Shown here: in pieces, positions 1 through 5,538 of the stretch
Numbering within the stretch: the stretch's first letter is position 1
How the letters are laid out: each line of letters opens with the position of its first letter
Assembly: GCA_003454975.1 (NCBI GenBank)
Contig: DMST01000514.1
Location: forward strand, 7,682 to 13,219
Length of the DNA stretch: 5,538 nucleotides
Reading direction: 5' to 3'
Source of the DNA: Cytophagales bacterium
Lineage (GTDB): Bacteria > Bacteroidota > Bacteroidia > Cytophagales > Cyclobacteriaceae
Position numbers and translations under genes: made by a program
The notes under the pieces: generated by a model
Seen by the model: only the letters and a program-made list of their open reading frames with translations
Database searches by the model: none
What the model was told of the DNA's origin: nothing

Positions 1-731
1 GGGAGGCCTATTGGGGTGGCGTTCAATTGCTGATCAAAGGCTTCGGCTACGGACTTGCTACTGATTACCTGGCTCCCAGTCAGGCATTCCAGGAAGATTA
101 ACCCCCAGGCGTACAGGTCCGATTTTGTGGTATTGGGTTCGCCGCGGAGCTGCTCTGGTGCCGAATACGATGGCGTACCCAGGGTCTCGTGCGTCACTGT
201 CATCATGGGGTAACCCTTCGGCTGCATGTTGGCTACGAAGGTGCCGATGCCAAAGTCGAGAATCTTGGCGTGGTACTTCAGGCCCGACTTCATCACCATG
301 ATATTGGCCGGTTTAAGGTCTCGGTGCACAATCCCCGCATCATGCGCACTGTCCAAACCATCCAGTACCTGTGCCATGATGTTGCCAGCCAGGTCCGGGG
401 TAATGCCGCCACTGTCTAGGATCATTTTTTTTAGCGACATACCCTCTATGAATTCGAAAACTGCATATAGGTGATCGTCCGTAGAGTAGCCTTTGTCCAG
501 CAGCCGCACTATGTTGGGATGGTGCAATTGGGCGCACAAGTGCGCTTCGCGCTCGAACCGGATCTTTTGCCGATGGACGTGCTCGAAGGGTTGGTTGGAG
601 GCGATTTTAAGCACTTTAATGGCTACTAATTGGCCAGTACTCTGCTGGCGGGCTTGGTATACCAAGCCAAAGCCGCCCTCCCCAATCAGCTTGAGTAGCT
701 TGTAGTTTTCAATGGACGGTAACGTGGACAT
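1..731 (-). CDS. Hanks-type serine/threonine protein kinase, N-terminal part (C-terminus beyond window edge)
   Basis: This is a eukaryotic-like kinase that transfers phosphate from ATP to Ser/Thr of partner proteins; the visible part is cytoplasmic. The ATG at 731-729 opens a frame that stays open for 243 codons to the window edge. Kinase landmarks appear in order: glycine loop I16-GEGGFG-LVY25, VAIK with ATP-binding Lys39, helix-C Glu62, catalytic loop HRDLKPAN (136-143, catalytic Asp138), DFG at 159-161 (Mg binding), GTP at 185-187, APE at 191-193 and SDLYAWGL at 204-211. All key residues are present, so it should be active. The wording around these motifs (LCAQLHHPNIVRL, ETLGTPSYSAPEQLRGEP, SDLYAWGLIFLECLTG) recalls, from memory, the kinase end of the 'TOMM system kinase/cyclase fusion' family; whether a cyclase follows is not visible. 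An ATG at 742 is in another frame. No Shine-Dalgarno box precedes the start. It lies downstream of the FHA gene on the same strand, a natural phospho-reader partner. Confidence 0.95.
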   Translation of the reverse strand, partial: MSTLPSIENYKLLKLIGEGGFGLVYQARQQSTGQLVAIKVLKIASNQPFEHVHRQKIRFEREAHLCAQLHHPNIVRLLDKGYSTDDHLYAVFEFIEGMSLKKMILDSGGITPDLAGNIMAQVLDGLDSAHDAGIVHRDLKPANIMVMKSGLKYHAKILDFGIGTFVANMQPKGYPMMTVTHETLGTPSYSAPEQLRGEPNTTKSDLYAWGLIFLECLTGSQVISSKSVAEAFDQQLNATPIGL

Positions 732-782
732 AATGGGTGCATGGTTAGTCGTGTTAGGTCAAGGGGAGGTTCTTACCCGATG

Positions 783-810
783 GTTATATTCTATAACTGT
801 ATTTTGCCAA
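783..810 (-). promoter_or_regulatory. Possible promoter for the kinase gene
   Basis: Read on the minus strand, TTGGCA (810-805) is followed after 16 bases by TATAAC (788-783), about 50 bases before the kinase ATG. This resembles a housekeeping -35/-10 pair. It does not match the TTTG / TAnnTTTG pattern typical of Bacteroidota, so it is weak evidence only. Confidence 0.2.
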
Positions 811-979
811 TAAAGTGTGTGCTGTACCCGGTTGAGAATGTATTTCTCTACAGAAGCGGTGTGCTTTCTTTTAATTGAGATTGCTTTCTTAGGTGAGAAG
901 GATTTGGAAGGCTCTATTCTATACGGAGGTATTTATACGTTAAGTGCAGGTATGGTCACTGACTAGTTATAGGAAAGCA

Positions 980-1001
980 ATGCCAACCTGCCCTATGGCA
1001 T
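980..1001 (-). terminator. Weak hairpin after the FHA gene
   Basis: Arms atgcca (980-985) and tggcat (996-1001) pair perfectly over 6 bases around a 10-base loop, starting about 27 bases after the FHA stop codon. On the minus strand it is followed only by a short mixed T stretch (tgctttcc). It could slow or partly end FHA transcription before the kinase gene, but it is far weaker than the hairpin at 2630-2657 and may be chance. Confidence 0.2.
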
Positions 1002-1027
1002 GGTTTGTTCCATATCGTATTAACGGT

Positions 1028-1939
1028 TTAGGTTTCCTCCTCACCCGCTAGCTCCACATTGGGGTGGTTCATCCGCATATACCCCTTCTTCCGGTCTATT
1101 AGGTCCGAAAACAGAAACCCATAAGGAGTCAGATTCATTACTTGCTTCCGAAACCGGTGTACCTGTGTATTAATATAGTATTCGTCCCACTCCAAAAAGC
1201 CATCCGGGTCCAGAGTCTCTACCATATCATCCACTGCCATCCAAGGATCTTCCGGTTTCGCAACCAGGCGCTCGGCCAGTAGGGCCAATATTCGGTGGTG
1301 CGCCCGTATCTGCAGGTCTAGGGTGATGTTCCTTATGATAATGGTCAGCGACCATTGGTCCGATTTGGCTATGGGGCGCAGCACTACCTGAGCATCGTCC
1401 CGGATCTTGCTGTTATTTTCTGTCACCTGCATCGGGTCGTTCTCCACGAACCGCCAGGTTTTATCCGCCAGTGAGTATGTCTCCTCGTGCCGTAGCACGT
1501 GCGGCTCCTCCCCAAAGTCTCCCATCCACTGCCGGTCTGGGGTCTGGTAGAATGACGCAATCGGGTTTTCCTCGTCCGGATATATCAGCTCGGTGGCCAG
1601 CTGTATGATCAGGTTGGGGGTTTCTATGGCTTGTAGGTAGCTAGTGGGTGGTTCCAGGCTGGTCACCTTCCACTGGGCTCCAGCATACTGACCAAACTGC
1701 AGCGTGTCGTCTACAGCCAGCTGCACACTTTTGTCTTTCACGTATTTGCCGTTCACCAGCGTGCCGTTGCGGCTTTGGTCTTTGAGGTGCCAATGTTGGC
1801 TATCCCAATAAAAAGCCGCGTGCGACCGCGAAACGTCATTCTCATCTAGTACCAGGCGGTTGTGCCGCTCCCGACCTACCGTATGGTGTTTGAAAAGCAC
1901 AATCTGCTCTTCCGATTCAGTATTGAGGATAATGGCCAT
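1028..1939 (-). CDS. FHA-domain protein with probable C-terminal winged-helix DNA-binding domain
   Basis: FHA domains bind phosphothreonine on partner proteins; this one probably senses the output of the neighbouring kinase. Residues about 1-95 form the FHA domain with its full signature: G22-R23, S37-R38-x-H40, S56, N58-G59-T60 and N63-G64. The phospho-contact residues (R23, S37, R38, N58) are all present. Residues about 105-205 form a middle part rich in predicted beta strands that I do not recognise. Residues about 210-292 look like an OmpR/PhoB-type winged helix: a helix beginning RAHHRILALLAERL (212-225), a candidate recognition helix INTQVHRFRKQV (256-267), and a wing-like LIDRKKGYMRM (280-290). 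That part rests on pattern resemblance. If right, the protein is a phospho-responsive transcription factor, and the divergent spacer beside it is its obvious target. The tail (296-303) is acidic. Start ATG at 1939-1937; no Shine-Dalgarno box; stop TAA at 1030-1028. No transmembrane segment or signal peptide, so cytoplasmic. Confidence 0.92.
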   Translation of the reverse strand: MAIILNTESEEQIVLFKHHTVGRERHNRLVLDENDVSRSHAAFYWDSQHWHLKDQSRNGTLVNGKYVKDKSVQLAVDDTLQFGQYAGAQWKVTSLEPPTSYLQAIETPNLIIQLATELIYPDEENPIASFYQTPDRQWMGDFGEEPHVLRHEETYSLADKTWRFVENDPMQVTENNSKIRDDAQVVLRPIAKSDQWSLTIIIRNITLDLQIRAHHRILALLAERLVAKPEDPWMAVDDMVETLDPDGFLEWDEYYINTQVHRFRKQVMNLTPYGFLFSDLIDRKKGYMRMNHPNVELAGEEET

Positions 1940-2107
1940 TACTACTAAATATCTTATTCAGAATCTTACCCAAGTTTATTTCTTACAATCCGTACACTGC
2001 TCCAATGTTCTGAAATCTTCCGCTTAATCTCTCCCCTTTTCTCAACAATTGACGCTCCCGCTACCTAAATGGCGGTGATTTTTCTTCAAAAAAATCCCAG
2101 AAGGAAT

Positions 2108-2155
2108 AGGAATTCTAAAATAAACTCTGAGGGAATATTTTTCAGATAGAATCCT
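2108..2155. repeat. Imperfect inverted repeat in the divergent spacer
   Basis: Arm aggaattcta (2108-2117) is the reverse complement of tagaatcct (2147-2155) except for one extra A. The arms are 29 bases apart in AT-rich DNA. The spacing would suit two half-sites on the helix or a long weak stem. It may be an operator for the FHA/winged-helix protein, or chance in AT-rich sequence. Confidence 0.25.
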
Positions 2156-2173
2156 TTCTCAAACGCAGGAAAC

Positions 2174-2202
2174 GGCCACGAATGGCCCTGGGATAGCCTA
2201 TC
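2174..2202. repeat. Two adjacent short palindromes in the divergent spacer
   Basis: ggcca (2174-2178) and tggcc (2183-2187) flank the 4-base loop cgaa. Five bases on, gatag-c-ctatc (2192-2202) is a perfect palindrome about a central base. The pair stands about 170-200 bases before the peptide start, where an operator or activator site would be plausible. Each is short enough to arise by chance. Confidence 0.3.
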
Positions 2203-2372
2203 GACAAAACGCTGTCATATTTCTCCCCCTATAGCCGGGCGATGTTTGTAATGTCCAAAGGGCAAAACGGCAAGCAAGCTACCGCTAACAACTCAACATA
2301 ATACCCAGTAGCTCAGCACCTGCAGTCACGGCGGACAACAGACACAAATGTTTAACTAACCCAATAATTATC

Positions 2373-2582
2373 ATGTCTATTTTTGCTCAATTATTCGCCG
2401 GCGCAACCAACCAAAAAAACACAAATGGTACCGCGCAAAACTTTGATTCTTTAACTGCCTTATCTGCTCAACAGTTGAGCAGTATCACCGGAGGAAATAC
2501 TGGTGGTGGAGGTGGTACCGGAGGCTCTGGGGGAGGTACTGGTGTGCCTCCCATCGATCCAGATCCCAATGGAGGAGGGTAA
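2373..2582 (+). CDS. Small double-glycine-leader peptide with glycine-rich, cysteine-free core (putative RiPP or bacteriocin-like precursor)
   Basis: The 69-residue product has a leader (1-41) ending in the classic double-glycine signal: L30-S31-x-x-Q34-L35-x-x-I38-x-G40-G41, which matches LSxxELxxIxGG except Q for E. In known families such leaders are cut after the second Gly by C39 peptidase-ABC exporters, so the expected product is the 28-residue core 42-69. The core has 14 Gly, three Thr (43, 49, 56), one Ser (52) and a tail VPPIDPDPNGGG. It has no Cys, no aromatic residue and no basic residue; the only basic residue in the whole protein is Lys15. The Gly/Thr/Ser run resembles the microcin B17 core in style but lacks Cys. 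The leader opens MSIFAQLF, a short amphipathic stretch possibly bound by a processing enzyme. The A/T-rich bases before the ATG replace a Shine-Dalgarno box. It precedes the TPR-CHAT protease, separated by a terminator. No modification enzyme or exporter is visible, so its fate is unknown. Confidence 0.85.
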   Translation: MSIFAQLFAGATNQKNTNGTAQNFDSLTALSAQQLSSITGGNTGGGGGTGGSGGGTGVPPIDPDPNGGG

Positions 2583-4980
2583 TGTTATCTTTGGTGCCCT
2601 TGGTGAAATGATTTAGTTCTGAACTATTTACCACCGTTTTTATGAGAAAACGGTGGTTTTCTCTTTTTTGGGAATAAATCTAATCTGTATGTCGGTTATA
2701 GCCAAAATTGTTGGTGTGCCAAGCTTATGGCTATTCTCTTTAATGTTGCTTTGCCAAAGCCGCAGCTTTCAAGAAAATCATGAGATTCCTAAGTCTGAAC
2801 AACCTTGGCTCAATACTTTGGACAACTACGAAAAGAAAGGATTCTATTCAAATGCACTTGCTTTTTGTGATAGTCTTGAAGCAAAATTTAGAGATCAGGA
2901 AGAATGGGAGAATTGGGTAAAAATTAGATATCGAAAATTAGTCCTTTCAGATATCTATTCTGAAATGAATTGGTCGATTCAAGCTAAAATTAGCTACGCC
3001 AAGGAAACTTTGATGTTTAGTAAACTCTTTTTAAATGACACTTCTTCTATTCTCGGTCTTCCACTTGAAAGGATAGGTGTTAACTTTCTTACGATTAATC
3101 TGGATAGTGCATCATATTATTTATCATTGGCTGCAAAAAACTTATCTAACTCTGCAGAACCAGTAGCAATGATTAATGTGATTAGAGCCCAAGGATATAT
3201 TCATTATTCACAAAAAAACCATCAAGAGGCTATCCTTTTTTATGATTCTGCTAGATCTCTTGCCATCTCTTTTGATAATTCTCCAAACTTTTTAATCTCC
3301 CAAATCGAAAGAACTTTAGGAACTTTATATAACTTTTATGGCGATCAAGATGCTGCAATAGCCTTTACAAGAGAAGGGGTCGATAGAATGTTATTCTCAG
3401 AGAAGGTATTAACAGCGGATGATTCATCAACTTTAGCGGACTATTACATTAATCTTGGATTGTTTTTTGCTGATAAAGGAGATTATAGTCGTGCTACTGA
3501 CGAAATTGAAGAAGGTATTGCCCTATTAGGTAAATTAAATAACGATTACGCAATGGTGAAGGCTAGAGCTTTAAATAGTCTTGGATCTGTTTACCTTCAA
3601 TTTAAGTATAACTCTATTGCAAATCAAGCCTTACAACAAGCTTGGTTTCATGCGGAGAATAATATGGTAAATCAAAGTGATAAGAAAACAGGAGCTCAAA
3701 TTTGTACTAGTCTTTCACAATACTATAGATTGGAAGGTGACTATCTTCAGGCTAATCGTTTTTTGACTATTGCTCAGAATCTTCAAAAAGAATATGCCAG
3801 AGATATATTTTCTTTAGATTTAGAAAGGGCAAATCTAGCCTTTGATTTAGATCAATATGCTCTGACGGTTAGTGAACTTAACCGGATTGAAAACCTTATT
3901 GATAAGGGTATTTCCATTCCTGTTGAATTGCAAATTCAAGTTTTTGATCTCCTTGGGGAAGTTAGCTTAGTTAACCATGATACTATTGCAGCGATCTCGA
4001 ACTTTAATAAATCTCTTGATCTTTGTGGATTTATTAGCGATAAAGACTCTGTTAGTCACGCATTAATCTTTCCAAATAGGGCATATCCCATTTTATTGAA
4101 ATTAATTAAGTTATATTATGAACGAGATGATGCCACTGCCTTAATTGAACTGCTAGATGTTATCAATGAGGTGTTCACACTTCAGCGTCAAGAATACTTA
4201 GCGCCTGAGAGCAAACGAGAATTGCAAAAAGTTATTCGGCAAATTTTCGAAATAGGAATCGATGTTTGCTTAGAACAATATAACTTGAGTAAAGATGATA
4301 CCCATTTGGTGAGGTGTTGGTACTTGCTTGAAAAAAGTAAACAAAATGTGTTATTAGATGCGTCTCAACAAAAACAGGCCCGGCAAATGGGCGGGGTTCC
4401 TGTAGAAATAATTGAGGCTGAGAAAGAATTATCGCAAAGATTGTCGTATTATCAAAAAGTTAATTTGGTGGCAATTAAGTCCCAAGATGCTGTAAAAGAA
4501 AATACTTCAAGGGACTATATTATTAGAATTAAAAATCAAATCGATAGCCTCAATGAATTTATTTCTAAAAATCATCCTATTTATGATAATTTAAGAAAGA
4601 TTCAAGAACCAGAATCGATAAATACAGTTAGGTCACTTTTAGATTCCCAGACACATTTAGTGAGTTTTTTGCTTGGTAAAGATGCTGTCTTTGGTTGTGC
4701 ACTATCACAAGACGGACTTGTTGTGAAAAAATTAAATATCCACCCTGATTCAGTTTTTGTTATCTCTAATCTGCTAGTGAACTCTTTAGTTAATTATGAG
4801 AATCCAGAACTATTAAATGTTTATTGCAAGACGGCTTTTAGCTTTTTTGAAGAATTGATTCGACCTCTATTTTCTTTTGCCTTGCCCCAAAATCTAATCA
4901 TTCTCCCAGATAGCTATTTAACAAATTTACCTTGGGAGATCGTTTTAACAAAGGAGGTTAGCTTCTCTGAGAGTATCCCT
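2583..4980. other. Low-GC segment covering the TPR/linker part of the protease gene
   Basis: Hand counts of sampled 60-base lines give 40% GC (2761-2820), 30% (2881-2940), 30% (3661-3720) and 23% (4561-4620). The kinase and FHA genes sample at about 50-60%, and the last 500 bases of the window average about 51%. The right edge is graded: 40-45% between 4921 and 5100. Arg codons on the low-GC side are mostly AGA; CGG and CGC appear after it. Foreign origin or recombination is inferred, not shown. Confidence 0.65.
2630..2669 (+). terminator. Strong intrinsic terminator between peptide and protease genes
   Basis: accaccgtttt (2630-2640) and aaaacggtggt (2647-2657) form a perfect 11-base stem with a 6-base loop, followed by tttctctttttt (2658-2669). 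It begins 48 bases after the peptide stop. Only 19 bases lie between the T tract and the protease ATG, so it should make the short peptide mRNA much more abundant than the downstream message. Confidence 0.88.
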
Positions 4981-5538
4981 GATTACCGACACCTTCCCTA
5001 CCTTTTGAAAAAAACTAACGTAACTTACGCTCCAAGCGCTACTTGGCTCAAGCAAGTCCAAGTGCTGAGCCAGAATACCATATCAGAAAGAGAGGGAGAA
5101 GCCTTAGGCTTTGCCCCTGTGTATGGGAGTCGGTATTCGAAATTGCGCAGTAGCTATTCCTCGGTTGCGCGGGATTCCGCTTTGCAAAAACTGAGTGCCT
5201 CCTTGGATGAACTCCATTTTCTAGAAGAACATATTGCGGGTCAATACTTTAGTAGGAATGAGGCCACCTGGGATCGCTTTACTCAGGAGGCGGAAGCATA
5301 CAGTATTATACATTTGGCCTTGCACGGTCAAGCCTCTTTTGAACATCCGCTGGGTGGGCGTTTAGCTTTTGCAGATAGTGTGCCGGGGGCATGGCAATGG
5401 ATTGACGGTTTTGAACTCACCAACCAACCCCTGACCGCAGATTTGGTGGTGCTCAGTGCCTGCGAGACGGGTACTGGGGCCTACCAAGAGGGGGAGGGCA
5501 TTATGAGCATGGCCCGGATTTTCCAGGCTGCGGGTGCG
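2689..5538 (+). CDS. TPR-CHAT caspase-like cysteine protease, C-terminus beyond window edge
   Basis: CHAT domains (caspase HetF associated with TPRs) are caspase-fold cysteine peptidases; the TPRs in front usually bind the activating partner. The frame is open for 950 codons from ATG 2689 to the edge. Residues 1-21 are a hydrophobic N-terminus (IVGVPSLWLFSLMLL) ending at Cys22, so a signal peptide or atypical lipoprotein signal is likely. About five TPR-like helix pairs lie at 164-368, for example LGTLYNFYGDQDAAIAF, INLGLFFADKGDYSRA and LSQYYRLEGDYLQA. A helical linker (about 370-640) carries the family-typical EKSKQNVLLDA (548-558) and HPIYDNLRK (629-637). CHAT spans about 660 onward: strands DAVFGCALSQDG (665-676), ILPDSYLTNLPWEIVL (738-753), catalytic His879 in H-LALHG and nucleophile Cys925 in SACETG. 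Both catalytic residues are intact, so it should be active. About 60-100 residues are probably missing. In-frame GTG 2653 and TTG 2668 are less likely starts because they lie in the terminator. Base composition changes sharply inside the CHAT domain. The substrate is unknown; the adjacent peptide is a candidate. Confidence 0.95.
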   Translation, partial: MSVIAKIVGVPSLWLFSLMLLCQSRSFQENHEIPKSEQPWLNTLDNYEKKGFYSNALAFCDSLEAKFRDQEEWENWVKIRYRKLVLSDIYSEMNWSIQAKISYAKETLMFSKLFLNDTSSILGLPLERIGVNFLTINLDSASYYLSLAAKNLSNSAEPVAMINVIRAQGYIHYSQKNHQEAILFYDSARSLAISFDNSPNFLISQIERTLGTLYNFYGDQDAAIAFTREGVDRMLFSEKVLTADDSSTLADYYINLGLFFADKGDYSRATDEIEEGIALLGKLNNDYAMVKARALNSLGSVYLQFKYNSIANQALQQAWFHAENNMVNQSDKKTGAQICTSLSQYYRLEGDYLQANRFLTIAQNLQKEYARDIFSLDLERANLAFDLDQYALTVSELNRIENLIDKGISIPVELQIQVFDLLGEVSLVNHDTIAAISNFNKSLDLCGFISDKDSVSHALIFPNRAYPILLKLIKLYYERDDATALIELLDVINEVFTLQRQEYLAPESKRELQKVIRQIFEIGIDVCLEQYNLSKDDTHLVRCWYLLEKSKQNVLLDASQQKQARQMGGVPVEIIEAEKELSQRLSYYQKVNLVAIKSQDAVKENTSRDYIIRIKNQIDSLNEFISKNHPIYDNLRKIQEPESINTVRSLLDSQTHLVSFLLGKDAVFGCALSQDGLVVKKLNIHPDSVFVISNLLVNSLVNYENPELLNVYCKTAFSFFEELIRPLFSFALPQNLIILPDSYLTNLPWEIVLTKEVSFSESIPDYRHLPYLLKKTNVTYAPSATWLKQVQVLSQNTISEREGEALGFAPVYGSRYSKLRSSYSSVARDSALQKLSASLDELHFLEEHIAGQYFSRNEATWDRFTQEAEAYSIIHLALHGQASFEHPLGGRLAFADSVPGAWQWIDGFELTNQPLTADLVVLSACETGTGAYQEGEGIMSMARIFQAAGA

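Larger units (their letters stand above)
732..1027. other. Spacer between FHA gene and kinase gene, no gene seen
   Basis: I see no convincing coding frame or RNA gene in this 296-base stretch. Visible elements are: a 9-base direct repeat tgctttctt at 862-870 and 882-890 (20-base period); a second direct repeat tatacg at 920-925 and 934-939; a small hairpin at 980-1001; and a possible promoter at 783-810 facing the kinase. The spacer is long for two genes of one operon, so the kinase may have its own promoter. Confidence 0.6.
1940..2372. other. Divergent spacer (FHA gene leftwards, peptide gene rightwards), likely regulatory
   Basis: No coding frame or RNA gene is apparent in these 433 bases. 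The spacer must carry the start signals for at least two divergent transcripts. On the FHA side there are two copies of TAAGAT (minus strand; 1968-1963 and 1956-1951, 12 bases apart) that resemble -10 elements, without a clear -35 partner. On the peptide side the best Bacteroidota-like match is GATGTTTG at 2241-2248 (one mismatch to TAnnTTTG) with TTTC at 2220-2223, which is weak. An AT-rich hairpin gattttt/aaaaatc lies at 2077-2083 and 2090-2096. Two sets of inverted repeats are listed separately. If the GATGTTTG element is used, the peptide mRNA would have a leader of roughly 115-120 bases. Confidence 0.6.

Noticed and set aside
189..705. Open frames on both strands at 189-419, 226-474, 340-537 and 493-705
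   Set aside because: All lie inside the kinase gene in other frames. The minus-strand frame from 731 carries every kinase motif in order, while these products show no recognisable domain.
862..890. Two tgctttctt copies as a CRISPR or iteron array
   Set aside because: There are only two copies of 9 bases with a 20-base period and no further units; this is too little for either.
732..1027. Broken gene remnant in the spacer between FHA and kinase genes
   Set aside because: No frame of useful length or recognisable motif was found on either strand.
2373..2582. Peptide as a chance low-complexity frame
   Set aside because: The full LSxxxLxxIxGG leader signal, its placement just before the glycine-rich core, a stop followed by a strong terminator, and a start after AT-rich DNA together make a real gene far more likely.
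2373..2582. Calling the locus a true TOMM (thiazole/oxazole) cluster
   Set aside because: No cyclodehydratase or dehydrogenase is in the window and the core has no Cys; only kinase resemblance and glycine-rich style point that way.
4900..5100. Possible frameshift or assembly join at the GC change in the protease gene
   Set aside because: The frame stays open across the change, and CHAT motifs before (LPWEIVL) and after (HLALHG, SACETG) are in the same frame and order, so the gene is intact. A chimeric assembly cannot be fully excluded but nothing indicates it.
1..5538. Insertion sequence, phage or integron parts; tRNA or rRNA genes
   Set aside because: No transposase, integrase, terminal repeats, attachment site or RNA gene signature was seen in the window.

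Overview
The window looks like a piece of a Bacteroidota chromosome of roughly 50% GC, perhaps a Saprospiraceae- or Cytophagales-like bacterium. Three things suggest this: no start codon has a Shine-Dalgarno box, the long TPR-CHAT protein has the layout common in that phylum, and Hanks-type kinase and FHA genes lie together. The assignment is inference from gene content, not a database result.

Layout: bases 1-731 (minus strand) hold the N-terminal 243 residues of a Hanks-type Ser/Thr protein kinase, cut by the window edge. A 296-base spacer follows. Bases 1028-1939 (minus) encode an FHA-domain protein of 303 residues whose C-terminus looks like a winged-helix DNA-binding domain. A 433-base divergent spacer with several inverted repeats separates it from the plus-strand genes. 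Bases 2373-2582 encode a 69-residue peptide with a near-perfect double-glycine leader (L30-S31...L35..I38.G40-G41) and a 28-residue core that is half glycine and has no cysteine. A strong intrinsic terminator (2630-2669) follows. Bases 2689-5538 encode a TPR-CHAT caspase-like protease (950 residues visible, C-terminus cut by the window edge) with both catalytic residues, His879 and Cys925.

Working model (inference): the kinase phosphorylates a partner, the FHA/winged-helix protein reads phosphothreonine and binds the divergent spacer, and this controls a small exported peptide and a caspase-like protease. Kinase, phospho-reader, double-glycine peptide and CHAT protease side by side do not match any named system I can recognise. 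The kinase sequence resembles the kinase end of the 'TOMM system kinase/cyclase fusion' family, which is an independent hint of a link to ribosomally made natural products. No modification enzyme or exporter is visible in the window.

A second notable feature is mosaic composition. The protease gene is about 23-40% GC in sampled 60-base lines through its TPR and linker part, then about 45-62% through most of its CHAT domain. The change falls inside one intact reading frame, near 4920-5040, and suggests recombination between a variable sensor half and a conserved catalytic half.
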